Numbered from the stretch's first letter, positions 1 to 7,903 are shown. The stretch: 16,546 nucleotides of DNA from SIG710 sp045595425 (GCA_045595425.1 JAZOAL010000040.1:1-16546), one strand, 5' to 3'. Notes: generated by a model from the letters alone, not told the origin. Numbers and translations: made by a program.

Positions 1-1533
1 GATGAATACGGTTACTATGCTTCAGCAGAGGAAGGCGGAACTCGTCTTACATCACTTGTAAACAGTATCACTCAAACCTACGGCGAAGACGGCATACAAA
101 ATCTTTCCTATGAATATGACAACAACGGAAATATAACCCGCGTTCACAAAAATGGAACTCTTTTGGTTCGTTATACATATGACGCAATGAATCAGCTTGT
201 CCGAGAGGATAACAATGATTTTGCGACTACATATGTCTATGAATACGATACAGCAGGGAATATACTATGCCAAAAGATTTATCCATATTCCATTGAGGAA
301 CTTGGCGAGATAATCGACACAAAGACCTACACATATGAAACGACCGCCTGGAAGGATAGACTGGTATCTGTTGATGATAGGACGATCACCTATGACGAGC
401 TCGGAAATCCAACTAAATATTTTGGATACGACCTCACATGGGATAAGGTCAGACAGCTCAAAACATTTGGCTATCACACATTTTACTATGATGCGGGCGG
501 AAAGCGTTACCGCAAGAATGAGACATGGTATGAATATGAAGGCGACAAGCTTCTCCGAGAGATAAGACCTGACGGAAGCAAATTGACCTTTATCTATGAT
601 GCGTCGGGCATTCTGGGCTTCAATTACAGAACCAATTTCACATATGACGAAAACGGTGAGCTGATTTATGACGAGAAATATTATTTCTACAGAAAGAATC
701 TTCAGGGCGATGTAATTGCAGTCTACGATGAGCAGGGAACAAAGTGCGCCGAATATAAATACGACGCATGGGGCAGATGCACCATAGTAAAAGATATCAA
801 TGGCATCTCTGAAATCAATCCCATTCGATATCGCAGTTATTACTACGATGTTGAGACCGCTCTATACTACCTCAACAGCCGCTATTACGACCCCGAAACC
901 GGCAGATTCATCAATGCGGATGTATATGTTTCTACCGGACAAGGTATTTTTGGAAACAATATGTTTGCATATTGCATCAATAATCCAGTTAATTTGCTGG
1001 ATCCTTCCGGTGAGGATGCTATATGGCTTCAATATCCTGATAGTGCTGGTGGATTTGGTCATACAAGTTTATTGATTCAAAATGAATTTGGAATATGGTA
1101 CTATTTTTATTGGGGTGCAAAATCAACTGCCAATAAAATGAAATTGATTCTTGGAACCGATTCATATTATTGTTTTGAATCTGTTGGAGAGGGTGAAATT
1201 GCAGATTTTGATACAATATTGAATATGGTTTCGAACTCCTCGTTCCCACACTCAACGGAAGGTTTGAAAAACTATATTTATATAGAGGGCGATTTTTCCG
1301 ATGCTTTTAATTATCTAAAATCTTTGAGCGGAAAAAAGTATTATTTGATGACAAGAAATTGTGTTCAAACGTGTATTAAGGCGCTTTTTTTAGGTGACTA
1401 TTCAAATTATGATTTCAAAAACAGATATGAAATGAGAGGATTAGAATCGTACATCATTCCCAATTCAGCATATAATGCATGGAAAAAGTTTTTTGAGAAG
1501 TATTCCAAAAGAACTAAAAAAAGTGATTGCTAA
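1..1533 (+). CDS. Rhs/YD-repeat protein, C-terminal part, with variable toxin-like tip
   Basis: The gene enters from the left edge: frame 1 is open from base 1, so the TTG at 163 is not the start. Counting codons from base 1 there are 510 residues. The first ~330 are YD/RHS repeats (YEYDNNGN, YTYDAMNQ, YEYDTAGN) ending in the Rhs core signature with NSRYYDPETGRFINAD and a DPSG motif at D334, the usual border to a variable C-terminal tip. The tip (~residues 338-510) has GHTSLL with His354 and, 100 residues later, RNCVQ with Cys454. This His-before-Cys order is that of permuted papain/NlpC-P60/LRAT-like folds, so a peptidase, amidase or acyltransferase-type toxin is my inference. Rhs proteins encapsulate and deliver such tips to competing cells. 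The tip is clearly more AT-rich than the core. A small membrane-protein gene follows 40 bases later, as expected for an immunity gene. The Rhs call is firm; the enzymatic class is not. Confidence 0.9.
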   Translation, partial: DEYGYYASAEEGGTRLTSLVNSITQTYGEDGIQNLSYEYDNNGNITRVHKNGTLLVRYTYDAMNQLVREDNNDFATTYVYEYDTAGNILCQKIYPYSIEELGEIIDTKTYTYETTAWKDRLVSVDDRTITYDELGNPTKYFGYDLTWDKVRQLKTFGYHTFYYDAGGKRYRKNETWYEYEGDKLLREIRPDGSKLTFIYDASGILGFNYRTNFTYDENGELIYDEKYYFYRKNLQGDVIAVYDEQGTKCAEYKYDAWGRCTIVKDINGISEINPIRYRSYYYDVETALYYLNSRYYDPETGRFINADVYVSTGQGIFGNNMFAYCINNPVNLLDPSGEDAIWLQYPDSAGGFGHTSLLIQNEFGIWYYFYWGAKSTANKMKLILGTDSYYCFESVGEGEIADFDTILNMVSNSSFPHSTEGLKNYIYIEGDFSDAFNYLKSLSGKKYYLMTRNCVQTCIKALFLGDYSNYDFKNRYEMRGLESYIIPNSAYNAWKKFFEKYSKRTKKSDC

Positions 1534-1573
1534 AACTTGTTTTTGTTATTCGAATATGTATAAAGGTGGTAGT

Positions 1574-1963
1574 ATGAATAAAAGGTTATTGTTATGTGTT
1601 TTTATTATAGTTTCAATTATTGTTGGGGCAATAATTTCTTATGTTATTTGTTTGAATTTGAGTCAAAAACTCACAAAAATTGAAGTATATGAAAATGAAT
1701 TTGAATATTTAACTATCTTGTATTATAATAATAACAATATTAGTTTTAGGCTAAAACGAAAAGGTACGGATCATGATTTCCTTTCAAGTGGAGCAACATT
1801 CCTAAATGAGAATACTGCGGTTTTAGATGGAAATTATATGTTTCCTGAATCTCCGGGCATATATTATGAATTTGTTTTTAAGGATGGTTACGTTGAGTTT
1901 TTTAATAGTGGAAAAATGATTTCAAATTATAATTTGATAATCGAAAATACAAATCTTAATTGA
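1574..1963 (+). CDS. small membrane-anchored protein, candidate immunity protein for the Rhs tip
   Basis: 129 aa. I chose the ATG at 1574 because AAAGGTGG lies just upstream (1562-1569); an in-frame upstream extension runs back to 1475 inside the rhs gene and lacks a ribosome binding site. Residues ~4-27 form one strongly hydrophobic helix after MNKR, so it is an N-terminal membrane anchor or uncleaved signal with ~100 residues outside. The outer part is rich in Tyr, Asn, Glu and Phe and looks like a small beta domain; no family is recognised. It starts 40 bases after the rhs stop and ends just before a terminator, so it is probably co-transcribed with the toxin. Base composition is extremely AT-rich (9 of 60 G+C in bases 1681-1740 by hand count, against 30 of 60 in the rhs core at 841-900), typical of exchanged toxin/immunity tips. 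The immunity role rests on position and composition only. Confidence 0.7.
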   Translation: MNKRLLLCVFIIVSIIVGAIISYVICLNLSQKLTKIEVYENEFEYLTILYYNNNNISFRLKRKGTDHDFLSSGATFLNENTAVLDGNYMFPESPGIYYEFVFKDGYVEFFNSGKMISNYNLIIENTNLN

Positions 1964-1980
1964 ATTGCTAATTTCTATGC

Positions 1981-2025
1981 AAACAAGAGGACAGGTCCAA
2001 ATTGCCTGTCCTCTTTGTTTATTTT
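1981..2025 (+). terminator. rho-independent terminator of the rhs/immunity unit
   Basis: Perfect 10-bp stem AGAGGACAGG (1986-1995) and CCTGTCCTCT (2005-2014) around a 9-base loop, followed by the T-rich run TTGTTTATTTT. It sits 20 bases after the stop of the candidate immunity gene. Confidence 0.85.
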
Positions 2026-2031
2026 AAAATA

Positions 2032-2060
2032 TTGACAATTGTGAGGAGATAGAGTATAAT
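2032..2060 (+). promoter_or_regulatory. perfect-consensus sigma-70/A promoter at the edge of an rhs remnant
   Basis: TTGACA at 2032-2037 and TATAAT at 2055-2060 with exactly 17 bases between them, directly after the terminator. All 12 consensus positions match. The TATAAT overlaps codons of the rhs-like remnant (Tyr-Asn), so it may be partly accidental. No gene follows closely: transcription would run through the remnant towards the gene at 2535, giving a leader of about 470 bases. Activity is inferred, not shown. Confidence 0.5.
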
Positions 2061-2384
2061 TATAAATACGATGGGTTCGATAATGTCATAGAGGAAACCC
2101 ACAATTCTACTCGGATTTATAATACTTTCGATTCAAGCAACCGTCTGACAAATGTTCAGATTATTTCAGGCGATCTTGATCAGGTTACCGAGCCGGTATA
2201 TGAGAAAAACGCTGACGGAAAGATATATCCCGATAACGCTGTGACCGGATTTTGTTATAATACCGGCAAGCTGATCTCGGCGACCAAAAAGGACTCTTAC
2301 GGACGAACCACGAGCAGAAAAGTGCTCATGAATTATAACGCACGCCGCATTGGTGGAAATACTTCCGAATGGTGGAACTTTTAG
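2040..2384 (+). pseudogene. rhs gene fragment (decayed or displaced)
   Basis: The plus-strand frame of codon 2055 reads as internal Rhs sequence: YNYKYDGFDNVIEE, NTFDSSNRLTNV, YEKNADGKIY, GKLISATKKDSYGRTT. It ends at TAG 2382-2384. There is no start codon or ribosome binding site in front, no DP-G core end and no toxin tip, so it is a piece from the middle of an rhs gene, not an orphan 3' cassette. Just beyond, another frame is open from 2332 to TAA 2470-2472 and ends in a Lys/Arg-rich tail (KRKRERQKSFLE); a frameshift could join the two, but I cannot show that. The fragment may be left over from recombination among rhs copies or from a deletion between two rhs genes. Confidence 0.7.
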
Positions 2385-2461
2385 AGCCATAAAAAGGAAA
2401 AGAGAAAGGCAAAAATCTTTTCTTGAAAATTTAAAAGATTGGTTTAAATTTTCTACTAATA

Positions 2462-2490
2462 TTGATTTATAAAGGAATTTATCGTATAAT
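2462..2490 (+). promoter_or_regulatory. promoter for the exported two-gene unit
   Basis: TTGATT (2462-2467), 17-base spacer, TATAAT (2485-2490), 44 bases before the ATG at 2535. This is the best-placed promoter for the two genes that follow. A second TTGACA at 2501-2506 has no matching -10. Confidence 0.6.
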
Positions 2491-2534
2491 TAGACATATT
2501 TTGACACTAAATTTATAAACAGAGGATTATTGAT

Positions 2535-5387
2535 ATGGAAAAAAAAACGAATAAGACCGTAAAAAGAATTTTGCTTATTGTATTGACTTGTGCCATTTTG
2601 TCTGGCAGCTTGGCTGGATTTTTCGCTATCACTTATCAGGCCGAAGCCGTGGTAAACGATCTTACACAAGATCAAAAAGATTCGGAGAATGAGCCTTTGG
2701 AGAGAGTTGACAAAGATGATTCAGATGATGGATCTGATGAAGCTACGGCTGTGTTGAGCCAAAATGTGTCAGTTTTCACCGAAGATGTGGCTGATGATAT
2801 CAATGATTCAATCAGCAATGTAACAATAACAAATTTTGGACTTTACATGGAGGTTGATGAAGAAACCGAGCTATCAAATCTGGGAATTGGAGATATTTTT
2901 TATTTAGATGGTTCAGAGGATACTCCGCTCGGCGAAATATATATCGGAAAAATATCTAATATCACCGCTGACGGCGATAAAAATACATATTTTATTGAAA
3001 CACCGATGGTTGATGAAGTGTTTGATGTTCTTGATTTTGAATATTCGCAGGTTATGACAAATGATAATATTGCGAAGATAGAAACCATTGAAGGCGTGAA
3101 TGTAACCGAAGTTAATGACGTATCATCACATTTTACCAAACCTACATATCAGATTTCCGAAGATAAAACAGCATCGACATTATCTGTTGCAAGCTCCGGA
3201 GCACAAATCGTTCCTCTGGCTACAGAATCCAAAAAGCTTGAAGGTTTGCTTTTTGAATATGAACTTGACTTACTTAAGGCTTTTAACTTGAAGAATAAGC
3301 CTGAATTTTTTGAGCAGTATAATTCTGTTGAAGGCTCAATGGTAACTGTGTATACAACAGTAACGGGAAACTGTTATCATAGAGATACTTGTCCATGCGT
3401 TGGAAGAAGCAAAATTGAAATTTCTCTATCTGAAGCAATAGATGAAGCATATGATCCTTGCTATATGTGCAATCCTCCGGTTTTTGCCGAAAATAAAATC
3501 GAGCCTTCTTTAACGATTGAGGGAAAACTGGGTCTTGAAAGTATCGATTTTCATGTTAATTATGATTGGGACATTTTAAACGGAAACGGTATTGATGATC
3601 TGTCAATAACTGCAAACGGTAATTTTCTTGCTGAAGCAAGTCTTAAATCAAGTTTTAAATATCAATTGAGCGGAAAAACAACAGAGCTAACAGTTCCGCT
3701 TAACTTTGTTAAATTGCAAGGCTTAAAGGAAAAGCTCTTCCCCCTTGCATTCATTGGTTATAATGGAACAGTTGTAACTGATGTTTTGGGAGGTAATCAG
3801 GCAATCAGAGCTTTAACAGGCGCTGTCCCGATAACAGTTGGTGCCATTATTTATATAGACATAAACGGTAACATCAGTGTTGGCGCAACTGCCTATTTAA
3901 ACTACAACTATGAATTTACATGCAAAAGCGAAATTGTAAAGGATGGCGAATGGGTTTGGGATAATTCATCTAATGGCAGTCCCAAATTTAATGGTGGATT
4001 TGAAGCTGAGCTTAGTGGAGATGCGGACGCTTGTTTGGGAGCATCTCTGTCTCTTTATGTGTTTAATTTGAATATAGTTGAACTTGCTATTGCAAAGGTT
4101 GGTGCAGAAGCTGAAGGAAATATCAAGCTTGGCTGGGAAAAAAATGCTCCGAAATCTGAAAATGGAATATCCGGTTCTTTCTATATGAGAGTTTATTGCA
4201 AATTATTGGAACTCAATGTAAAATTGAAAACCAAATTAAATTTTCTATTTATCTCAGCAAGCCATACTATTGACTACAGCAGAACACTCAAGGATATAAC
4301 TATTGCCGAGTGGGGAACAAAGAGCCCGACTCGTTATATACCGGGAATTATGAGCTATTCATCTGTTACGGCAAGTGACAGTGAGGCAATTTACTATAAG
4401 GATACCGATGGCAACCTTGCAAAAGAGATTGACGGGTATCGCAGTGTGATATACAATGAAGGGTTCTTTTCAATATGCGGTATAGACGAGACATATCTAT
4501 ATTTGATGAAGAAAAATGACAACGGTGTTTATGATATATATAGATTGACAAAGGATGGCAATACCGGCAAAAAAATACTTGAAGATGTGGCAAATTGCCT
4601 AACTATAGATGAAACATATATATATTATGTCTCATCCTTTGACCAGAGAACTATCAATCGCTATGACAGAGGTTATCAAAAAGAAAGTGTATTTGAAACA
4701 TTTAGTCAAAATGTAAAATTTATGGAGCAGCAGGGAAATGATTTTCATGTTGTGACATCTAATAGCGATGACGCGTTTGCGGCTCTGTTTGGATATACAA
4801 ATTATTATTATCTGCTGAATGATTCGGGAGATATCATTGCAAATTATGGCTCGTCACCGAAAATAGAAAATTATTTTCTTTCCGATCAAGGATCCTATTA
4901 TAAAGCTGCAAAAATGATATCCAGCGGTTATTTGCGTGGAACTGCTGAAAAAATATACTGGATGTCAAAAGACAAAAGCTCACATGTTCTCACAGAGGGA
5001 ATCAGCGGCTGGAATTCTAGGTCTGCGGGAATTTTTACAACCTTGAATAATAATTCTGACGGTGCCCCCTATAAAATAGTATTGTATAAGGGCACAGACG
5101 GAAGCCGAATTGATGTTGCGGAGGTTTACAGCGATCAAGCTTTCTTTACATTGTGTCAAAGCAACGGAGGAAATTGGTACTTCTTTGATCAGACCGACAC
5201 CGAACTTATATTGTATACCATGTCGGAAGATTTTGGTAATCTATCGGTTGTCAGAACCTTTACTCTCAGTGAAATACCGTATAATTTGACCGATTGCGGC
5301 ATGACTATTATGAATAACAGGATCTATTTCTATACGATGCCAAACGATTCGACTTCGATAGTATTGTATAGATATGACATAGTTTGA
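2535..5387 (+). CDS. large exported protein with Ada-like metal-binding motif and propeller-like C-terminus, function unknown
   Basis: 950 aa. Start ATG 2535 has AGAGGA about 10 bases upstream. Residues ~11-33 are a hydrophobic signal peptide or anchor (cleavage possible after AEA, ~38), followed by an acidic Asp/Glu/Ser-rich linker (~41-70). Around 280-312 lies CYHRDTC then PCYMC: H282, C286, C309 and C312 fit the YHR-x2-C ... PC-x2-C signature of small Ada-like zinc-binding modules often fused to exported proteins and nucleases. Residues ~320-600 are beta-rich with many Gly/Asn and a structural look. From ~610 to the end, recurring units with xIYYxD, LYLMKK, IYRLTKDG and IYYVSS resemble DUF5050-type beta-propeller repeats. 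It is followed after 14 bases by the next gene, so the two are an operon. No catalytic motif was seen; a surface-binding or sensing role is a guess. Confidence 0.85.
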   Translation: MEKKTNKTVKRILLIVLTCAILSGSLAGFFAITYQAEAVVNDLTQDQKDSENEPLERVDKDDSDDGSDEATAVLSQNVSVFTEDVADDINDSISNVTITNFGLYMEVDEETELSNLGIGDIFYLDGSEDTPLGEIYIGKISNITADGDKNTYFIETPMVDEVFDVLDFEYSQVMTNDNIAKIETIEGVNVTEVNDVSSHFTKPTYQISEDKTASTLSVASSGAQIVPLATESKKLEGLLFEYELDLLKAFNLKNKPEFFEQYNSVEGSMVTVYTTVTGNCYHRDTCPCVGRSKIEISLSEAIDEAYDPCYMCNPPVFAENKIEPSLTIEGKLGLESIDFHVNYDWDILNGNGIDDLSITANGNFLAEASLKSSFKYQLSGKTTELTVPLNFVKLQGLKEKLFPLAFIGYNGTVVTDVLGGNQAIRALTGAVPITVGAIIYIDINGNISVGATAYLNYNYEFTCKSEIVKDGEWVWDNSSNGSPKFNGGFEAELSGDADACLGASLSLYVFNLNIVELAIAKVGAEAEGNIKLGWEKNAPKSENGISGSFYMRVYCKLLELNVKLKTKLNFLFISASHTIDYSRTLKDITIAEWGTKSPTRYIPGIMSYSSVTASDSEAIYYKDTDGNLAKEIDGYRSVIYNEGFFSICGIDETYLYLMKKNDNGVYDIYRLTKDGNTGKKILEDVANCLTIDETYIYYVSSFDQRTINRYDRGYQKESVFETFSQNVKFMEQQGNDFHVVTSNSDDAFAALFGYTNYYYLLNDSGDIIANYGSSPKIENYFLSDQGSYYKAAKMISSGYLRGTAEKIYWMSKDKSSHVLTEGISGWNSRSAGIFTTLNNNSDGAPYKIVLYKGTDGSRIDVAEVYSDQAFFTLCQSNGGNWYFFDQTDTELILYTMSEDFGNLSVVRTFTLSEIPYNLTDCGMTIMNNRIYFYTMPNDSTSIVLYRYDIV

Positions 5388-5401
5388 TGGGAGGCATGAA
5401 T

Positions 5402-7477
5402 ATGATATTGAAAAGAGTATTGTGCATAGCCTTGGTGCTTTTGACCGCTTTGTCAACTATGCTTTCCGGCATGATCGTTGCGTTTGCGGAGGATTTCGAG
5501 GAATTTGCGGGGAATCGCTCTGTTACATATTCTGTAGATAAATCTGACCTTGAAAACTTTATCAGCGGCGGAAGATCTGCTCTTGACATATTGCTTCGAA
5601 GTAATTCGCCCTCGTGGCTTAAATATACATTGTCTGCGGAAAACAGAAATGTAAATGTTTCATTCGCATTCGATTTTGTATCATACAATGATTATTCAGG
5701 AAAATTATCTGAACTTTTGTCATATTCCCCCACAGTAATTTATTCGAATGAAGACGGACTTCTTCTGCTCGAAAATTTTTCTGCGTTGGATATGTTAGGT
5801 TTTCTCGAATCGAAGCTTGAATCTTCAGGACTTATTTCGGAACAATCATTTTCTGATATATTTTCTGTTGAGGGCAACTCTATAAAAATCGGAGAAAGCA
5901 TTTACGATTCAGAAAATGAACGGATAAATATACGACCCGGAAATGAATCTGTTATAAAGGTCGATTCACTGAATATCTCCTCTACAGAGGGGGACGGTGT
6001 TTTTGCACGTAAAATTACAGTTGAACTGGATACAACAAAATGCAATGAGGATGAGCCTGAATTGTTGGCTGAGCGCTTTAATAAAGTCGGGAAAGCCGGC
6101 AAAACTGAATCTGATCTGAACATTGTCAAAATATCTGTTCGTTTTGAGGCGAAAAGCTTAACTGAACTCATAGCAGACACTATAACATGTTTAAATGTTG
6201 CAAGCTATATTTCGGAGCAGGAAACTTTTGTAAATAATACAACTGTCGGGGTCATTCGTACTGAGTTTATAGATCTGACAGAGCTTATGCGCGATACTCC
6301 AAATTTTGAGTATTCGCTGGAGTATCCGTCATATTATAAAAAAGTTAAGGGCTCAAATGAATATATTATAGTTTCTGATGAGTCAGTAAGCGCTGAAAAT
6401 CAAGGATTGATCTCAATAAGTTATGAAAGAGGATTTAAATTCACGCTGATAGAGATTAACAACGATTTTTCAAATCTTTTTGGTAAAAAACAGAAAACTA
6501 TAACCTTCTCAGCTCCAACTATTATAGCTGAACAATTCCACGAAAAAATCAAGAAAGTTTTTAAAAGCAGAATAATTAAAGGAACGGTATTAAACATCTA
6601 TGACGAATTCGGGATGCGTTATTATGAGCTGACCTATTCTTCGTTTTTTGCTGATGACATAGGCGAATTTTCGAAGGCAGTTTTAAATACATCTTATGAA
6701 ATAGAATTCAATAACTCATGGATTCCTTTCGGAGAAAGCGAATTTAAGGATACAATTGCAATAGGAAATGTAATACCTCAAATGGCACCGTGCTCGGATA
6801 TACGAATTAAATATATTTTCTCACCTCTATCAAATATCCGCATTCCTGATATGTTTGAAGATGCGGAAAAATCAGGCAGTATTCTTACTTTTACTGCGAC
6901 GGAATCCGGCTTAATGGTTTTAGATTACAGAGAATTAAACGTCATTAAATGCGGTATTGAACTTTTGATTTTAATACTTATTATAATAATTATTTTGTGC
7001 GCTGTCAGTGCTGTTAAAAAGAAAATCAGAAGCAGGACTAAACCATTGACTTCAAAAATTACTAAGAGAGTTAGTAGTATAAATGTTATTGGAAACCTGA
7101 ATAATATTGAAGCATCAAAAAAAGAAAATTTTTGGAATGTGCCTTCGGAAACGGAAAGTAAAGTGGATACTACCGGCAGAAAGCTTCTTGAAATGAATCA
7201 ACAGCAGCATTCCTTTAAAACATCAGTCGCGCAGATGACAAACGTGGCTATATCTTCTGATATCGAAAAGCCATCGACGAGTGCCAATGTTACAAATGTT
7301 GCTGACCAGGCAAAGACGGAAACAAAAATGCACAGTGCATTTTTTATGCCATCTTCTTTGATGAATAATCCGTCAGATAGACCCGAAATAATCAATAGGT
7401 GTCCCCAATGCGGTTCTGCAATAGTTTCGCAAGACCAAAAATTCTGTGATAATTGTGGATATTTTTTGAAAAAATAA
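5402..7477 (+). CDS. signal-peptide single-pass membrane protein with C-terminal cytoplasmic zinc ribbon, function unknown
   Basis: 691 aa from ATG 5402, chosen because GGGAGG (5389-5394) is 7 bases upstream; in-frame ATGs at 5387 and 5396 sit on or beside that site. Residues 1-29 form a signal peptide (cleavage after AFA). About 485 residues follow outside the membrane with no family I recognise. A helix at ~517-540 (GIELLILILIIIII) is followed by KKKIRSR, the positive-inside signal, so the last ~150 residues are cytoplasmic. That tail is low-complexity Ser/Thr/Asn/Lys and ends in a zinc ribbon, C667-x2-C670-x11-C682-x2-C685. The gene starts 14 bases after the previous stop, and both products are exported, so they probably act together at the cell surface. 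A strong hairpin follows the stop. Zinc ribbons of this type are commonly at the N-terminus; here it closes the protein. Confidence 0.85.
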   Translation: MILKRVLCIALVLLTALSTMLSGMIVAFAEDFEEFAGNRSVTYSVDKSDLENFISGGRSALDILLRSNSPSWLKYTLSAENRNVNVSFAFDFVSYNDYSGKLSELLSYSPTVIYSNEDGLLLLENFSALDMLGFLESKLESSGLISEQSFSDIFSVEGNSIKIGESIYDSENERINIRPGNESVIKVDSLNISSTEGDGVFARKITVELDTTKCNEDEPELLAERFNKVGKAGKTESDLNIVKISVRFEAKSLTELIADTITCLNVASYISEQETFVNNTTVGVIRTEFIDLTELMRDTPNFEYSLEYPSYYKKVKGSNEYIIVSDESVSAENQGLISISYERGFKFTLIEINNDFSNLFGKKQKTITFSAPTIIAEQFHEKIKKVFKSRIIKGTVLNIYDEFGMRYYELTYSSFFADDIGEFSKAVLNTSYEIEFNNSWIPFGESEFKDTIAIGNVIPQMAPCSDIRIKYIFSPLSNIRIPDMFEDAEKSGSILTFTATESGLMVLDYRELNVIKCGIELLILILIIIIILCAVSAVKKKIRSRTKPLTSKITKRVSSINVIGNLNNIEASKKENFWNVPSETESKVDTTGRKLLEMNQQQHSFKTSVAQMTNVAISSDIEKPSTSANVTNVADQAKTETKMHSAFFMPSSLMNNPSDRPEIINRCPQCGSAIVSQDQKFCDNCGYFLKK

Positions 7478-7488
7478 TATTTTGAAAG

Positions 7489-7527
7489 CCTTCAGGGCAG
7501 TCGACATGGCGACTGCCCTGAAAGTTT
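7489..7527 (+). terminator. strong hairpin, likely terminator of the exported two-gene unit
   Basis: Perfect 13-bp stem TTCAGGGCAGTCG (7491-7503) and CGACTGCCCTGAA (7510-7522) with loop ACATGG, beginning 13 bases after the stop at 7477. The trailing AGTTTTATTG is only moderately T-rich. Confidence 0.7.
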
Positions 7528-7730
7528 TATTGTATACCGAAAACTACGCGATAGTGGCACGGTTCAAAAGAGGGGAACCGATTAACAAAATCCTCACAAT
7601 ATGTTGTAATAAATTGACTGCCAGTCAAAAAATAAAAACATATTTGGAGGATTTATCTATCAATAAGGAAGCCATGGACACTAATAGTTTGGCGCATACG
7701 ATAAAAGAGATCGAGAGAGTGAGCAGTTAG
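7506..7730 (+). CDS. doubtful short ORF or gene remnant
   Basis: The frame is open from TTG 7482 to TAG 7728-7730; the first ATG is at 7506, inside the loop of the hairpin at 7491-7522, and has no Shine-Dalgarno sequence. The part after the hairpin reads like genuine coding sequence (GEPINKIL, LTASQKIKTYLEDL, AMDTNSLAHTIKEIERV): amphipathic and helical, with a coherent C-terminus. I do not recognise the family. Best guesses are a 3' remnant of a gene whose front was lost, perhaps with a mobile element, or an ORF expressed from a start I cannot see. The structured stretch at 7740-7860 begins 10 bases after its stop, so both may belong to one unit. Confidence 0.3.
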   Translation: MATALKVLLYTENYAIVARFKRGEPINKILTICCNKLTASQKIKTYLEDLSINKEAMDTNSLAHTIKEIERVSS

Positions 7731-7739
7731 CAATGTTAG

Positions 7740-7860
7740 ACCCACGGAACCCATTTATGGGTAGTAAGTAACATTTGCATGGCTTGCAGGGCAATAAAAG
7801 ACGCACTTGTGCGTTGCCAGTAGTACTTCCCGTTTCACGGGGGAATGTTTATTTTTTCAG
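7740..7860 (+). ncRNA. candidate structured small RNA or dispersed repeat
   Basis: About 120 non-coding bases packed with short inverted repeats: ACCCATTTATGGGT (7748-7761), TGCA-TGGCT-TGCA, ACGCAC-TT-GTGCGT framed by GGCAA...TTGCC, and CCCGTTTCACGGG close to a run of T (ATTTTTTC). AACATT near 7770 can also pair with AATGTT near 7846, closing the whole. This nested layout with a T-rich end is what an independently transcribed small RNA or a mobile hairpin repeat would look like. I do not match it to a known RNA family with confidence, and no promoter is evident. The strand is assumed from the T-run at the right end. Confidence 0.35.
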
Positions 7861-7870
7861 ACTACTTATT

Positions 7871-7903
7871 GTGACATATTTCACGCCCCAAAAGGAATAT
7901 AAT
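7871..7903 (+). promoter_or_regulatory. possible spoIIGA promoter with wide spacer
   Basis: TATAAT at 7898-7903 lies 28 bases before the spoIIGA ATG. The best -35 is GTGACA (7871-7876), 21 bases away, longer than the normal 17. The B. subtilis spoIIG promoter is known for an over-long spacer that needs Spo0A-P. On the minus strand 7868-7880 reads TATGTCACAAT, a partial match to the Spo0A box (TTTGTCGAA-like). The Spo0A reading is inference. Confidence 0.4.

Noticed and set aside
1475..1573. Longer form of the candidate immunity protein starting inside rhs
   Set aside because: No ribosome binding site there, and it would bury the hydrophobic anchor 33 residues in; AAAGGTGG before 1574 is better.
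2166..2390. 74-codon minus-strand frame over the rhs fragment
   Set aside because: Opposite to a clearly Rhs-like plus frame and lacking start signals.
2501..2506. TTGACA as a -35 for the gene at 2535
   Set aside because: No -10-like hexamer at 16-19 bases; that position holds the ribosome binding site, so the TTGATT/TATAAT pair just upstream is preferred.
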